Below are positions 1 through 8,647 of a stretch of 64,000 nt of DNA, piece by piece. The position numbers and the translations under genes were made by a program. The stretch spans positions 735,001 to 799,000 of the forward strand of contig NZ_CP140706.1 of NCBI RefSeq assembly GCF_034555375.1. The letters are read 5' to 3'. This stretch comes from Pseudomonas sp. B33.4 (GTDB lineage: Bacteria > Pseudomonadota > Gammaproteobacteria > Pseudomonadales > Pseudomonadaceae). The notes beneath the pieces are model-generated. The model searched no databases and was not told the DNA's origin. It saw only the letters and a list, made by a program, of their open reading frames with translations. Numbering within the stretch: the stretch's first letter is position 1; each line of letters begins with the position of its first letter.

Positions 1-47
1 GAACCGAGCGCCTGGCCGAGCCATTCGAAAAAGCTTTCTACCTGCAT
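1..47 (-). CDS. N-terminal fragment of an unidentified protein, cut by window edge
   Basis: The minus strand opens with an ATG followed by 15 sense codons (MQVESFFEWL then GQALG) before the window ends. An AGGA motif lies 7 bases upstream of the ATG, a well-spaced ribosome binding site. The peptide is hydrophobic and looks like a natural N-terminus. The gene would run divergently from the MazG-like gene. Too little is visible to name it. Confidence 0.5.
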   Translation of the reverse strand, partial: MQVESFFEWLGQALG

Positions 48-134
48 ATGTGCATCCTGATGAAAGGGCTGAGCCTTGGGCCACAACGCCGGTGGCCGAG
101 TTCCCTGCATGATAGAAGGTTTGCACCAATTCTG

Positions 135-224
135 TGTGGGAGCGAGCCTGCTCGCGAATACGGTGGATCAGATAACTGATGGGTTAAATGACACACCGCT
201 TTCGCGAGCAGGCTCGCTCCCACA
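135..224. repeat. REP pair (REPIN-like), GTGGGAGCGAGCCTGCTCGCG class
   Basis: Two inverted copies of a REP sequence face each other about 45 bases apart. The left copy reads GTGGGAGCGAGCCTGCTCGC and the right copy is its reverse complement. The pair can fold into a long hairpin. It sits in the divergent intergenic space in front of the MazG-like gene. Confidence 0.9.
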
Positions 225-292
225 TTAGATCACCTGCGCCGCTTGCCTTTGGTGGGTATCCCCCCGAAGCTATACGCCTTCAGGAGAGCCCG

Positions 293-595
293 ATGAACCT
301 TGTTGAACTGACCGAACGCCTGCACGCCATTCGCGACCGCAATGACTGGCGGCAATTTCACAGCCCGAAAAACCTCGCCATGGCGGCCAGTGTCGAGATG
401 TCCGAGCTGGTGGAAATCTTCCAGTGGCTGACAGAAGACCAGTCGCGCCAGTTGCCCGCTGACAAACTCGCCCATGCCGGGCAGGAAGTCGGCGATATCG
501 TCCTGTATCTGTTGCTGCTGTGCAGCGAGTTGGGGCTGGACATGAATGAAGTGGTGCGCGCCAAGCTCGCCGACAGCGAACGGCGGTTCAGCTGA
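293..595 (+). CDS. MazG-like nucleotide pyrophosphohydrolase
   Basis: A 100-residue all-alpha NTP pyrophosphohydrolase of the MazG/RS21-C6 superfamily, predicted to hydrolyse non-canonical or excess (d)NTPs to NMP and pyrophosphate in the cytoplasm. The Mg-binding pattern is visible as EMSELVEIFQW near residue 36 and EVGDIVLYLLLL near residue 65, the ExxE and ExxD metal ligands of the fold. The length fits the short single-domain members. The start at 293 is chosen because AGGAG lies 8 bases upstream. The stop overlaps the cmoM start in TGATG, so the two are translationally coupled. The exact substrate cannot be told from sequence. Confidence 0.88.
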   Translation: MNLVELTERLHAIRDRNDWRQFHSPKNLAMAASVEMSELVEIFQWLTEDQSRQLPADKLAHAGQEVGDIVLYLLLLCSELGLDMNEVVRAKLADSERRFS

Positions 596-1344
596 TGAGC
601 GACCGGCATTTCGATCAGTTGGCGACGCGGTTCGCCGAAAAAATCTACGGCGGCGCCAAAGGCGCGATTCGTCTCGCGGTGTTACAGGCTGACCTGGCCG
701 AAGCGCTGCCGGATCGTCCGTTGCGCGTCCTCGACATTGGCGGCGGCCTCGGCCACATGTCGCTGTGGCTGGCCGAACGCGGTCACGAGGTGACCTTCAC
801 CGAGCCGGCCGCACCGATGCTCGAAGGCGCGCGCCAGCGTTTCGCCGAAGCCGGGCAGACCGCGACATTCATTCAGGCGCCATGGCAGGAACTGCTCGGC
901 CAGCTCACCGAACCTTACGATCTGGTGATCTGCCACGCCGTACTGGAATGGCTCGCCGAACCCCACGCGATCCTGCCAGTGCTGCATCAACTGACCAAAC
1001 CCGGTGGCTGGTTGTCGCTGGCGTTCTACAACCGTGATGCGCTGATCTATCGCAACCTGCTCAAAGGCCATTTCAAGAAAATGCGCAAGAACGTCATGGC
1101 CGGCGAAAAGCAGAGCCTGACTCCGCAACAGCCGCTGGACCCACGGGAATTGGCAACGCAACTCGACGGCTTGTGGCAGGTCGAAACCCAGAGCGGCATC
1201 CGGGTTTTCCACGATTACATGCCAGTGGAATTCCAGGCCCGCGCCGAACTCGTCGATTTGCTCGAGATGGAGCTCGCTCACCGTCGTCACCCAAGCTTCG
1301 CCGGGCTTGGGCGTTACTTGCACTGGATCTGCCGGCCGATCTGA
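595..1344 (+). CDS. cmoM: tRNA 5-carboxymethoxyuridine methyltransferase CmoM
   Basis: A 249-residue class I SAM-dependent methyltransferase. The SAM-binding motif I is VLDIGGGLGHMS near residues 45-56, with the acidic end of beta 2 at FTEPA. CmoM (formerly SmtA) methylates cmo5U to mcmo5U at the wobble position of several tRNAs. The length is close to the E. coli protein, and the C-terminal ending RYLHWICR is typical of this family. The start overlaps the stop of the MazG-like gene by one base and a lipoprotein gene follows 12 bases downstream, so this is the second gene of a four-gene operon. Confidence 0.88.
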   Translation: MSDRHFDQLATRFAEKIYGGAKGAIRLAVLQADLAEALPDRPLRVLDIGGGLGHMSLWLAERGHEVTFTEPAAPMLEGARQRFAEAGQTATFIQAPWQELLGQLTEPYDLVICHAVLEWLAEPHAILPVLHQLTKPGGWLSLAFYNRDALIYRNLLKGHFKKMRKNVMAGEKQSLTPQQPLDPRELATQLDGLWQVETQSGIRVFHDYMPVEFQARAELVDLLEMELAHRRHPSFAGLGRYLHWICRPI

Positions 1345-1356
1345 TCGGAGCGCGAC

Positions 1357-1971
1357 ATGAAAGCTCAATCCGGGTTACTGCTGATGTGTCTGGGCTTGGC
1401 TGCTTGCCAGAGCAGCAACCCGTACGTGGCGCAGTCGCGACCCTTGCCACCGGCGCCGCCGCAAGCGGCCACCACCTTCGACCGCAGCGCGTATCCGGCG
1501 CCGCCGCGTGATTATGGACGCTATCGCAGCTGGGCCTGGCTCAACGGGCAATTACCGCCGGGCACGGCCTGGGCCGATTCGGCGCAAGTGGCCGAAGCGG
1601 TGAGCAATGCGCTGGATCAGCGCGGCTTGCGCCCATTGCACGACAATCACCCGGCCGACCTGTTGGTCAGCGCCAATTTGCGTCTGGAAACCCGCTTGCG
1701 TCAGGTCCAGGACGACTATGGTTATTACGGCGGTGGATACGGTGGCTATGATCGATATGGTCGCGGTTACGGCATGTACAACTCGGTGCCGATCGTACGC
1801 ACCTATTCCGAGCAAGTCGTGGTGGTGCAGGTTGATCTGTTCGATGCCGGTACGGGTCAACCGGTCTGGAGTGCCAGTGCCGAAACCGCGAACAAGGGCA
1901 GCGAAATCGATCGCACCGATTCGATCCGCGAGGCTGTGGAAAAGGCCATGTCGGCGTATCCTCCCGGTTAG
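1357..1971 (+). CDS. DUF4136 lipoprotein
   Basis: A 204-residue predicted outer-membrane lipoprotein. It has a short signal peptide with lipobox LAAC (Cys16), followed by a Pro/Ala-rich linker and a DUF4136 domain recognised by the YRSWAWL motif and the conserved C-terminal segment ending [12 protein letters not shown] Gly/Tyr-rich loop ([16 protein letters not shown]) interrupts the domain near residues 125-145. The function of DUF4136 proteins is not known. It is a paralogue of the next gene and lies 12 bases after cmoM. Confidence 0.85.
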   Translation: MKAQSGLLLMCLGLAACQSSNPYVAQSRPLPPAPPQAATTFDRSAYPAPPRDYGRYRSWAWLNGQLPPGTAWADSAQVAEAVSNALDQRGLRPLHDNHPADLLVSANLRLETRLRQVQDDYGYYGGGYGGYDRYGRGYGMYNSVPIVRTYSEQVVVVQVDLFDAGTGQPVWSASAETANKGSEIDRTDSIREAVEKAMSAYPPG

Positions 1972-2025
1972 CTTCCCGCAAATGACAAGCTCTAGCAGGT
2001 TCATGTCTTCAACTGGAGAAAAACC

Positions 2026-2583
2026 ATGTTCCGCCGTCTCGCTTTACTGGCCATGGCCGTGCTGCTCAGCGCCTGCGCCGCCAACCAGGTCAACCATGAC
2101 TTTGATGCCAGCCGCGACTTTGCCGCCTATCGCAGCTGGAGCTGGAAAGACCCCGCCCTGCAATACCGCCCCGATGATCCACGGATCAAGAGTGACCTGA
2201 CCGAACAGCGCATCAGCCAGGCTGTGGCCGATCAGCTCGACCAGCGCGGTTTGCGTCCTGCGGCGGCGGGCGCCAAGGGTGATTTGAATGTGCAGACTTA
2301 CCTGATTGTCGAGGATCGTCAGCAGCAAGTGACGACCAACTACGGCGGCGGCTGGGGCGGCCCGTGGAACGGCTACTGGGGCGCGCCGATGTACAACGAA
2401 ACGCGCAACATCACCTACAAGGTCGCGACCATCCAGATCGACCTGCTCGACGGCAAGGACGGCAAACTGGTGTGGCGCGGCAGCGATGAGCAGATGCTCG
2501 CCAGCAAGCCGAATCCCGAAGATCGCAGCAATGCCATTCGTGAGACCGTCGGACGGATTCTGGCCAACTATCCACCGCGTTGA
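2026..2583 (+). CDS. DUF4136 lipoprotein (second copy)
   Basis: A 185-residue predicted lipoprotein with signal peptide and lipobox LSAC (Cys16), then a DUF4136 domain with the YRSWSWKD motif and a C-terminal ETVGRILANYPP segment. It aligns over its whole length with the preceding protein, including a Gly/Trp-rich loop (YGGGWGGPWNGYWG) in the same place as the Gly/Tyr loop, so the pair arose by tandem duplication. A well-formed intrinsic terminator follows 10 bases after the stop, ending the operon. The function is unknown. Confidence 0.87.
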   Translation: MFRRLALLAMAVLLSACAANQVNHDFDASRDFAAYRSWSWKDPALQYRPDDPRIKSDLTEQRISQAVADQLDQRGLRPAAAGAKGDLNVQTYLIVEDRQQQVTTNYGGGWGGPWNGYWGAPMYNETRNITYKVATIQIDLLDGKDGKLVWRGSDEQMLASKPNPEDRSNAIRETVGRILANYPPR

Positions 2584-2593
2584 ATCTGTTCAG

Positions 2594-2626
2594 AAAAAAC
2601 GGGAGCTCCTGAGCTCCCATTTTTTT
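2594..2626 (+). terminator. Intrinsic terminator of the cmoM/DUF4136 operon
   Basis: A perfect 8-bp stem (GGGAGCTC, 2-base loop CT, GAGCTCCC) is followed by ATTTTTTT and preceded by A residues. It directly follows the second DUF4136 gene. Confidence 0.93.
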
Positions 2627-2644
2627 GCCCTGTGACGACCCCCG

Positions 2645-2728
2645 GTAGGAGCTGCCGAAGGCTGCGATCTTTTGATTTTGCTTTTTAGAGGCGAAGATCA
2701 AAAGATCGCAGCCTTCGGCAGCTCCTAC
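2645..2728. repeat. REP pair, GTAGGAGCTGCCGAAGGCTG class
   Basis: Inverted copies of GTAGGAGCTGCCGAAGGCTG with the extension CGATCTTTTGAT, separated by a short centre. This is a second REP class distinct from the GTGGGAGCGAG type. It lies between the terminator and tadG. Confidence 0.9.
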
Positions 2729-2787
2729 GGGGGATTGCGCGTCTACACTCAGTTGCACTAATGGAGCTAGCGGCAAAGGAGTGCGCC

Positions 2788-4785
2788 ATGTCGCCTCGTT
2801 CGCGATTCAACGGCCCGGCCCGCCAGCGCGGGGCGATCGGCTTGATGGCGGCGGCCACCCTCAGTCTGGCGGTGGTGATGATGTTGCTGGTGGTCGACAC
2901 CGGCCGTTTGTACATGGAACAGCGCAAGCTGCAGCGGGTGGTGGACAACGCCGCCCTCGAAGCCGTCAGTCGTGGCGGCAATTGCCTGCCGGGTCTGAGC
3001 GCCGCCAGTTACGCCGGGCAGAGCGCCGTGCGCAATGGCTACATTGTCGATGCTGGCAACACCCTCGCTACCACGTGCGGCACCTTGGTCACGCCAGCCT
3101 CCGGCGTGCGCACGTTTGCAGTGGATGCCACGCAAGCGGCCGCGGTCAAAGTCGTCGCCAGTCGCACCGTGACCACCAGTTTTGCTGGCGGCGTACAGGC
3201 CTTGTTCAGTGGTACACCGGTCAGTCTCAATACCACGCTCAATGCCTCGGCGGTGGCCGCCAAACCGCAGCCGACGGTGGCGCAACTGAATATCCGCAGC
3301 ACCCTGGGCAGCATCGATACGGCGCAGTCGAACATCCTCAATCCGCTGTTTTCCGGGCTGCTCGGCGGTAACGTCAACCTCACGGCGCTGGGCTGGGATG
3401 GCCTGCTGAACACTGACATCAACCTGCTCAAATACCTTGATCAACTGGCGATCAATCTCAACGTCGCGGCGGGCAATTACACGCAATTACTCAACACTCA
3501 GGCCACGGTGACGCAACTGATTCAAGCGGCGGCGACGGTGGTGCAACTCAATGGCGCGACCGCGCAGGTGATCACTGCGCTGGGCCAATTGCAGGTGGCA
3601 GCGATCAACGCGGCGCCGGTCAAACTGGGCGACATCCTGCAACTGCAGACCGGCACCACAGCAGCAGGGCTGGACGCCAATCTGCAATTGCTGCAGCTGA
3701 TTCAGGGCGTGGTGCAACTGGCCAACAGCAAAAGTGCGGTGGCGGCGACGTTGCCGATCAGTGTGCTGGGGCTGGCGAATGTCACGGTGCGGGTGAAAGT
3801 GATCGAGCCGCCGCAGTTCTCTGCGATTGGCGATCCGGCGCGGGCCAAGGCCAATCCGACCGGGGTGGACCGGATTTATGTCCGAACCGCGCAGATCCGC
3901 ACATTGGTGTCCGTCAGTCTACCGGCACTCAGCGGCGTCACCGGGCTGACCAATGCCGTGCTGGGGCTGGTCGGCGGATTAACCCCGACCCTCAATGCAC
4001 TGCTGAGTCTGAATCTGGTCAGTACGCTCAACTCGGTCCTGTGCCTGTTGGGCGCCGGTTGCGAGCAACTTGATCCGCAATTGCTGCCCTCACCGCAAAT
4101 CGACATCAGCCTGGATGCCGGTGGCGCCAAGAGTTATGTCACCGATTACAGCTGTCCGACGGGCATCACCGGCACCAAGAGCCTGACTGCGCATACCATC
4201 ACGTCCATCGCTGACTTGAAGCTCGGCAAGATCGATCCGACCAATGCCTTTTCTTCGGCGGCCGAACCCACGGTGGCACCCTTGGCGCTGATCGATCTGG
4301 GGATCGTCACCTGTCACAAAATCCTGCTGCTCGGCACCTGTGATCCTGCCACCCATGTTCCTTTCGGCGCGGGAGGCATCGGCATCATGCTCGACACCAG
4401 CGTCGGACAAAATTCCCAGGATCTGCTGTTCTCCAGCAGCACGCCGTTCGCCACCCCGGCCAACCTCAAACTGCCACCGAGCATCTTGCCGGCAGCGCCA
4501 ACCAGCAACATCGTCGGCAGCCTGTCGAGCACCCTCGCGGGCATCAACCTGATCGTCTACAAACCGCAGGGCAGCAATCCATTGGGTGCCATCGTCACTG
4601 GCGTTGCCTCGTTGATCAGCGATGTCACCAACCGATTGTTGCCCGTGGTGACCGGGGCACTTAGTCCGTTGCTCGACCCGCTGCTGAACAACCTGCTCAA
4701 AGGTTTGGGTATCAACCTGATGGACGTCGACGTTGGCGCCAACATGACTTGCGGCCAGACCGGCAAGGCTTATCTGGTGATCTAG
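2788..4785 (+). CDS. tadG: TadG-type Flp pilus assembly protein
   Basis: A 665-residue protein with a short basic N-terminus, one membrane anchor near residues 16-37 (GAIGLMAAATLSLAVVMMLL), then VVDTGRLYMEQRKLQRVVDNAALEA, the hallmark of the TadG/TadE-like Flp pilus assembly family. The large remainder is rich in Leu, Val, Thr and Asn and is predicted to be periplasmic, with a few cysteines in the last third. ATG 2788 has AAAGGA 7 bases upstream; the in-frame ATG at 2761 has no such site. The gene is convergent with pprA and their 3' ends overlap by 4 bases. It corresponds to the tadG gene of the P. aeruginosa tad locus. Confidence 0.85.
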   Translation: MSPRSRFNGPARQRGAIGLMAAATLSLAVVMMLLVVDTGRLYMEQRKLQRVVDNAALEAVSRGGNCLPGLSAASYAGQSAVRNGYIVDAGNTLATTCGTLVTPASGVRTFAVDATQAAAVKVVASRTVTTSFAGGVQALFSGTPVSLNTTLNASAVAAKPQPTVAQLNIRSTLGSIDTAQSNILNPLFSGLLGGNVNLTALGWDGLLNTDINLLKYLDQLAINLNVAAGNYTQLLNTQATVTQLIQAAATVVQLNGATAQVITALGQLQVAAINAAPVKLGDILQLQTGTTAAGLDANLQLLQLIQGVVQLANSKSAVAATLPISVLGLANVTVRVKVIEPPQFSAIGDPARAKANPTGVDRIYVRTAQIRTLVSVSLPALSGVTGLTNAVLGLVGGLTPTLNALLSLNLVSTLNSVLCLLGAGCEQLDPQLLPSPQIDISLDAGGAKSYVTDYSCPTGITGTKSLTAHTITSIADLKLGKIDPTNAFSSAAEPTVAPLALIDLGIVTCHKILLLGTCDPATHVPFGAGGIGIMLDTSVGQNSQDLLFSSSTPFATPANLKLPPSILPAAPTSNIVGSLSSTLAGINLIVYKPQGSNPLGAIVTGVASLISDVTNRLLPVVTGALSPLLDPLLNNLLKGLGINLMDVDVGANMTCGQTGKAYLVI

Positions 4786-7535
4786 GCGTCCACGGCAACC
4801 GGCAACTCGATGCAGAACCGCGCGCCCTGCGCCGAATTGCGCACGCTCAACTGGCCACCCATGTTGTCGATAATGCCGTAGCTCACCGACAGCCCCAGCC
4901 CGGTGCCGACGCCGATCGGTTTGGTGGTGAAGAACGGCTCGAAGATCCGCTCCAGCAGACGCGGATCGATACCGCCGCCGTTGTCCTCGACCCACAACCG
5001 TACGCTCTGTTCATCGCGCTCGGCATAAATCGAGATCCACGGTTTGAAAGATGAGTCCTTCTCGCGTTTGCTCAACAAGGCGTCGCGCGCGTTGACCATC
5101 AGGTTGATCAGCACTTGTTCAAGCTGATCGACATAGCCGCGCACTTGCACTTCGAATCCGGTCTCGCTGATGCGCAAATCCACACCTTTGCCGCGCATGC
5201 CTTCGGCCAGCAGCGACAGCGTGCCTTCAATGGCCGAGGCCGGATTGAACAGTTGCTGCTCGATCTCCGAACGCCGGCCAAACACGCGCATGTGATCGAC
5301 CACTTTCGCGGCGCGCTGCACCTGTGCGTCGATGCGATTGAGTTTGTCGGTCAGGTAATCGATCTGTACGTCGCCGTTGCTCAGGCGCTTGAGCACATTG
5401 ACGATGGCCATGCGCATCACGTTCAGCGGCTGATTGATTTCGTGGGCCAGGCCGGTGGCCATTTCACCGAGGGTGGCCATTTTCGCGCTTTGCGTGAGCT
5501 GTTGCTGCGAGCGGCGCACCTCGGTGTTGTCGCGGCCCACCGCTTGCACTTCGATCAATTGGCCCTGCTCGTCGAACACGCCGCGATCGGACCACACCCA
5601 CCAGGCGTGTTCGCGGCCGGGCAACTGCAAGCTGATTTCGGCGGTGCTCACCGGTTGCTCTGCGGTCAGCGAAGCGAGGCGCTGGACGAAGGCGGCACGT
5701 TGTTCGTCGGACATCCAGCTACCCAGATCGACCCCCGGCAACTCTTCCGGGGTGCATTCCAGATAGGTCGCCAACGGGCGGTTGCCGAAAGTCAGCGTCA
5801 GGTCCGGACGGTAGCGACAGATCATCGCTGGCGAGTCCTCCACCAGAATCCGGTAGCGTTCTTCACTCTTTTTCACCTGTTCGGCAGCCAGGGTCGCTTC
5901 GGTGACGTCCAGCCACAACCCGACCGCCTCCACCGGCAGGCCGAGGTCATTGCGCAGCAGTTTGGCTTCATCAAGCAGCCAGTGATATTCGCCGCGTCGG
6001 TCGCGCAGTCGATAACGCGTGCGCACTGAGCCTTCACGCAGCAATTGGCGGCTGCGGGCGAAATACAGGTCGCGGTCTTCAGGGTGGATCATCTCGACCA
6101 ACGCGCCGTCGCCACAGTCCTCAAGGCTCCAGCCCAGCAAGGGTTGCAGACTGGCACTGAAGAACGCCGGAATCAGCGCGCCTTCGTGGTAGTGCTGGAC
6201 GTAAATCACCGCCGGTGAACTGGCGATCAGGTTGTCGAGCCGTGCATGTGCCGCAGCAGCGCGTTGTTGCTGGTTCTGGATGTCGCTGATATCGAGCATG
6301 AAACCGACTCGCCGGCGGTGCTCGCCGTGGCCAATCACTTGGCCCTGTACGCGATACCACGTGGGCGTCTGCTCGTTATTACCACCGTGCAGGCGCACCG
6401 ATAACGTCAGGGCTTCACCCTGTTGCTGCAAGGCTTGGAGGCGGCTGCGCAACTCGTCGCGATCGGCGGGATGGATCTGTGCCAGCCAGTCTTCCAGCGC
6501 CAGCCCATCATTGTTCAGTTGCAGGGACGCAGCCAGCGCGGGCGCCAGTTGGATGTTGTCGTTGCCTGCGGGGATCTCCCACCAGCCGGTCCCAAGCAGG
6601 GTTTGCAGCGCTTCGATGCGTTCCAGTTGCAGGTGATGTTGCTGTTCGCGCAGGCGCCCGAGCAACGGCCCGGCCAGCGCGGCGAGCAGCGCTATCCAGT
6701 CGCGCTCGGTCAGGTAGGGCGCGGCGCTGTCCACGGGATAAAAGCCGCAGAGCAGCCAGGCCACCACGCCGCGTTCATCGCTGTACGGCACGGCGAAACC
6801 TTCGGCATTGCCAAACAGAGCCTGCACCCGTGAATGTTCGTCGAGACCATGGTGCGCGCCGACGCGCTGTGGCGCGGCACCGTTCAGGCTGTCCAGCGGC
6901 GTGCCCAGACGCTGACCGTCATGCCACAGGGTCGGTGCATCGTGGGCGCGATATTGCTGAAAAATCTGCCAGCCCTGTTCTTCATCATCAAGCAAAGCCA
7001 GCGCCAGACAGGGGATGTGCCCGTGTTGCGCAATCACCTGCAATTGTTCGCTGACGATCACCGGCAAACGCACTTGGCTGCAGGCGCGTACCTGTTCGCT
7101 GACCTGCCCGGCGATCAATTGGCAGGCGTCACGCTGGCGCGATTGTTGGCGTTCGAGCAGCAAATCAGCGATGTCGATCAACTGCATCAGCCAGCCGTCG
7201 CCCAACGGCTGTACCCAGCCCCGCAGGTGCACGGTTTGCTCTCCCAGACCGAAGAAGTCGAGGTCAAGCAATAGCCCCTGCCATTCCCTCGGCCTGCCTT
7301 CGACGGTGAGTGTGCTGTGGGGCAACAGATAGGCGCTCAATGGCAAGGGCTGATTGTGGGGTTTGTGCTGCGCCAGCAGATGACGTAACGGGCCAGCAAT
7401 GTGCAGCACGCCAGCGTCGTCGTTCAGGTACAGGTGCAAGCCTGTTGCGGGTGAGCCGAGTGGGTCGGGCAACTCGTGGGCGGCGGGCGGTGTGCGTTTG
7501 AGCAGGCGCCCGAAGAGCTTGTCCCCCGAGGTCAA
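4782..7535 (-). CDS. pprA: PAS/GAF sensor histidine kinase PprA
   Basis: A 917-residue sensor kinase without an evident membrane segment. The order is an N-terminal sensor region with a GAF-like segment, three PAS-type modules (roughly 310-680), a HisKA domain with phosphoacceptor His698 in GLAHEINQPLN, and an HATPase domain with N box INLMVNARDAL, G1 box DNGGGID and G2 box GTGLGLS. In P. aeruginosa PprA works with PprB to switch on Flp pili and other adhesive factors. The likely start is TTG at 7535, which overlaps the stop of the TadE-like gene (TTGA) and has no strong ribosome site, so it probably depends on translational coupling. Confidence 0.88.
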   Translation of the reverse strand: MTSGDKLFGRLLKRTPPAAHELPDPLGSPATGLHLYLNDDAGVLHIAGPLRHLLAQHKPHNQPLPLSAYLLPHSTLTVEGRPREWQGLLLDLDFFGLGEQTVHLRGWVQPLGDGWLMQLIDIADLLLERQQSRQRDACQLIAGQVSEQVRACSQVRLPVIVSEQLQVIAQHGHIPCLALALLDDEEQGWQIFQQYRAHDAPTLWHDGQRLGTPLDSLNGAAPQRVGAHHGLDEHSRVQALFGNAEGFAVPYSDERGVVAWLLCGFYPVDSAAPYLTERDWIALLAALAGPLLGRLREQQHHLQLERIEALQTLLGTGWWEIPAGNDNIQLAPALAASLQLNNDGLALEDWLAQIHPADRDELRSRLQALQQQGEALTLSVRLHGGNNEQTPTWYRVQGQVIGHGEHRRRVGFMLDISDIQNQQQRAAAAHARLDNLIASSPAVIYVQHYHEGALIPAFFSASLQPLLGWSLEDCGDGALVEMIHPEDRDLYFARSRQLLREGSVRTRYRLRDRRGEYHWLLDEAKLLRNDLGLPVEAVGLWLDVTEATLAAEQVKKSEERYRILVEDSPAMICRYRPDLTLTFGNRPLATYLECTPEELPGVDLGSWMSDEQRAAFVQRLASLTAEQPVSTAEISLQLPGREHAWWVWSDRGVFDEQGQLIEVQAVGRDNTEVRRSQQQLTQSAKMATLGEMATGLAHEINQPLNVMRMAIVNVLKRLSNGDVQIDYLTDKLNRIDAQVQRAAKVVDHMRVFGRRSEIEQQLFNPASAIEGTLSLLAEGMRGKGVDLRISETGFEVQVRGYVDQLEQVLINLMVNARDALLSKREKDSSFKPWISIYAERDEQSVRLWVEDNGGGIDPRLLERIFEPFFTTKPIGVGTGLGLSVSYGIIDNMGGQLSVRNSAQGARFCIELPVAVDA

Positions 7536-7975
7536 AATTGCAGACTCGAGGTGGCGGTCAGGTAGGGCGGCAGATTGGGCACTGTGCCGATGCCCGGCAG
7601 CACCAGAAACGGCATGACCTGATTGAGTTTGCTGACCGGATAATTCACTTGCACCGTCAGCAGGCCCGACGCGCTGTACTGGACGCTGGTGTCAACGCCG
7701 ATCACCAGGTTGAAGATCGGCCGGATCCACGACAATTGCTGGGTCAGGGTGGCGTTAGCGGTGTTGATCACCACTGTTGAATAATTAGGTGTGTTGGGGT
7801 CGACCGCGACGCTGCGGCGCACCGCTTCGGACGTGGCCTGATTGAACGATTGCATCATCACCAACGGCAGGCTGTAGCTGACCAGACCGTAGAACACGGC
7901 GAAAAAGACGATGAACACCAAGGCGAACTCGATCGCCACCGCACCTTTTTGCGACTTCCGAAAGCCGGTTTTCAT
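7532..7975 (-). CDS. TadE-like minor pseudopilin
   Basis: A 147-residue TadE-family protein. After a short basic leader, the segment QKGAVAIEFALVFIVFFAVFYGLV (residues about 9-32) carries the GAVAIEFAL prepilin-like motif and single membrane helix of TadE/TadF proteins, which may be processed by FppA. The remaining part is a small periplasmic domain. I chose ATG 7975, with AGGG upstream; an in-frame GTG at 7999 would add eight residues. It shares an operon with pprA (4-base overlap) and is divergent from fppA, as in the P. aeruginosa locus. Confidence 0.82.
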   Translation of the reverse strand: MKTGFRKSQKGAVAIEFALVFIVFFAVFYGLVSYSLPLVMMQSFNQATSEAVRRSVAVDPNTPNYSTVVINTANATLTQQLSWIRPIFNLVIGVDTSVQYSASGLLTVQVNYPVSKLNQVMPFLVLPGIGTVPNLPPYLTATSSLQF

Positions 7976-8050
7976 GAGTGCGTCTACCCTGACTGTCACT
8001 GCGTAGTATCAGCATAGAATCATTCAGCAAAAACGGACGGTTTTTACCGG

Positions 8051-8521
8051 ATGCACAGTTTTATCCTCCTGATCTGGCTGGTGCTGTGCGCGGCGCAAGA
8101 CGCCCGCCAGCGCCGCATTGCCAATGCTCTGACCCTCGGCGTTGCCGCGCTGGCGCTGATCTGGCTGTGGTGGACCGGCAGCACCTGGCTGGGCGCGGAA
8201 GCGGCGCAGGGCGGCTGGGCCTGCCTGATTGCGCTGGCACTGACCCTGCCGGGTTTTTTCATGGGCCGCATGGGCGCCGGCGATGTGAAATTAATGACAG
8301 CTCTGGGGCTTGCGACGGACGGTCTGTTCATTCTTGGCGTATTTATTGGTGCAGGGCTCGCCAGCGTGGTCTGGATGCTGCTGGCGCCAAGAGTCTGGCT
8401 TCATATGAGTCAAGGGCTTAGAGAGCGTCTGCGATATCTGGGGCCAACTATGTCAAAAAAGCTGCCATTTGCACCGTTTGTGCTGGTTGGGACGCTGCTG
8501 GTCCTGCTTTGGATCCATTAG
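8051..8521 (+). CDS. fppA: Flp prepilin peptidase FppA (CpaA/TadV family)
   Basis: A 156-residue polytopic aspartyl prepilin peptidase that cleaves the leader of Flp pilins and TadE-like pseudopilins at the inner membrane. The two catalytic aspartates of the type IV prepilin peptidase family are visible: Asp17 in AAQDARQRRI and Asp78 in MGAGDVKLM. Four or more hydrophobic helices are present. The large N-terminal methyltransferase domain of PilD is absent, as expected for the short CpaA/TadV group. The gene is divergent from the TadE-like gene and lies upstream of pprB. Confidence 0.88.
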   Translation: MHSFILLIWLVLCAAQDARQRRIANALTLGVAALALIWLWWTGSTWLGAEAAQGGWACLIALALTLPGFFMGRMGAGDVKLMTALGLATDGLFILGVFIGAGLASVVWMLLAPRVWLHMSQGLRERLRYLGPTMSKKLPFAPFVLVGTLLVLLWIH

Positions 8522-8540
8522 TCGCCAAGCGCCACTAGTC

Positions 8541-8573
8541 CTATGTACATAGTCGGAAAGTACGTCTACTTTC
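8541..8573 (+). promoter_or_regulatory. Adjacent palindromes upstream of pprB
   Basis: A perfect 12-base palindrome CTATGTACATAG (8541-8552) is followed 3 bases later by an inverted repeat GAAAGTA, 4 bases, TACTTTC (8556-8573). Both lie 75-107 bases before the pprB start. They may be an operator or a leader hairpin. No assignment is possible from sequence alone. Confidence 0.4.
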
Positions 8574-8647
8574 AAAGGAACTGGTTATACAGCCAAAGGC
8601 TGGCAGTACAGGAATGGTCAGCTTTGGCCTGGGACATGGAGTAGCAC

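Noticed and set aside
135-224. REP pairs as possible IS termini or attachment sites
   Set aside because: No transposase or integrase lies beside any of them. Size, arms and orientation fit REP/REPIN elements found throughout the window.
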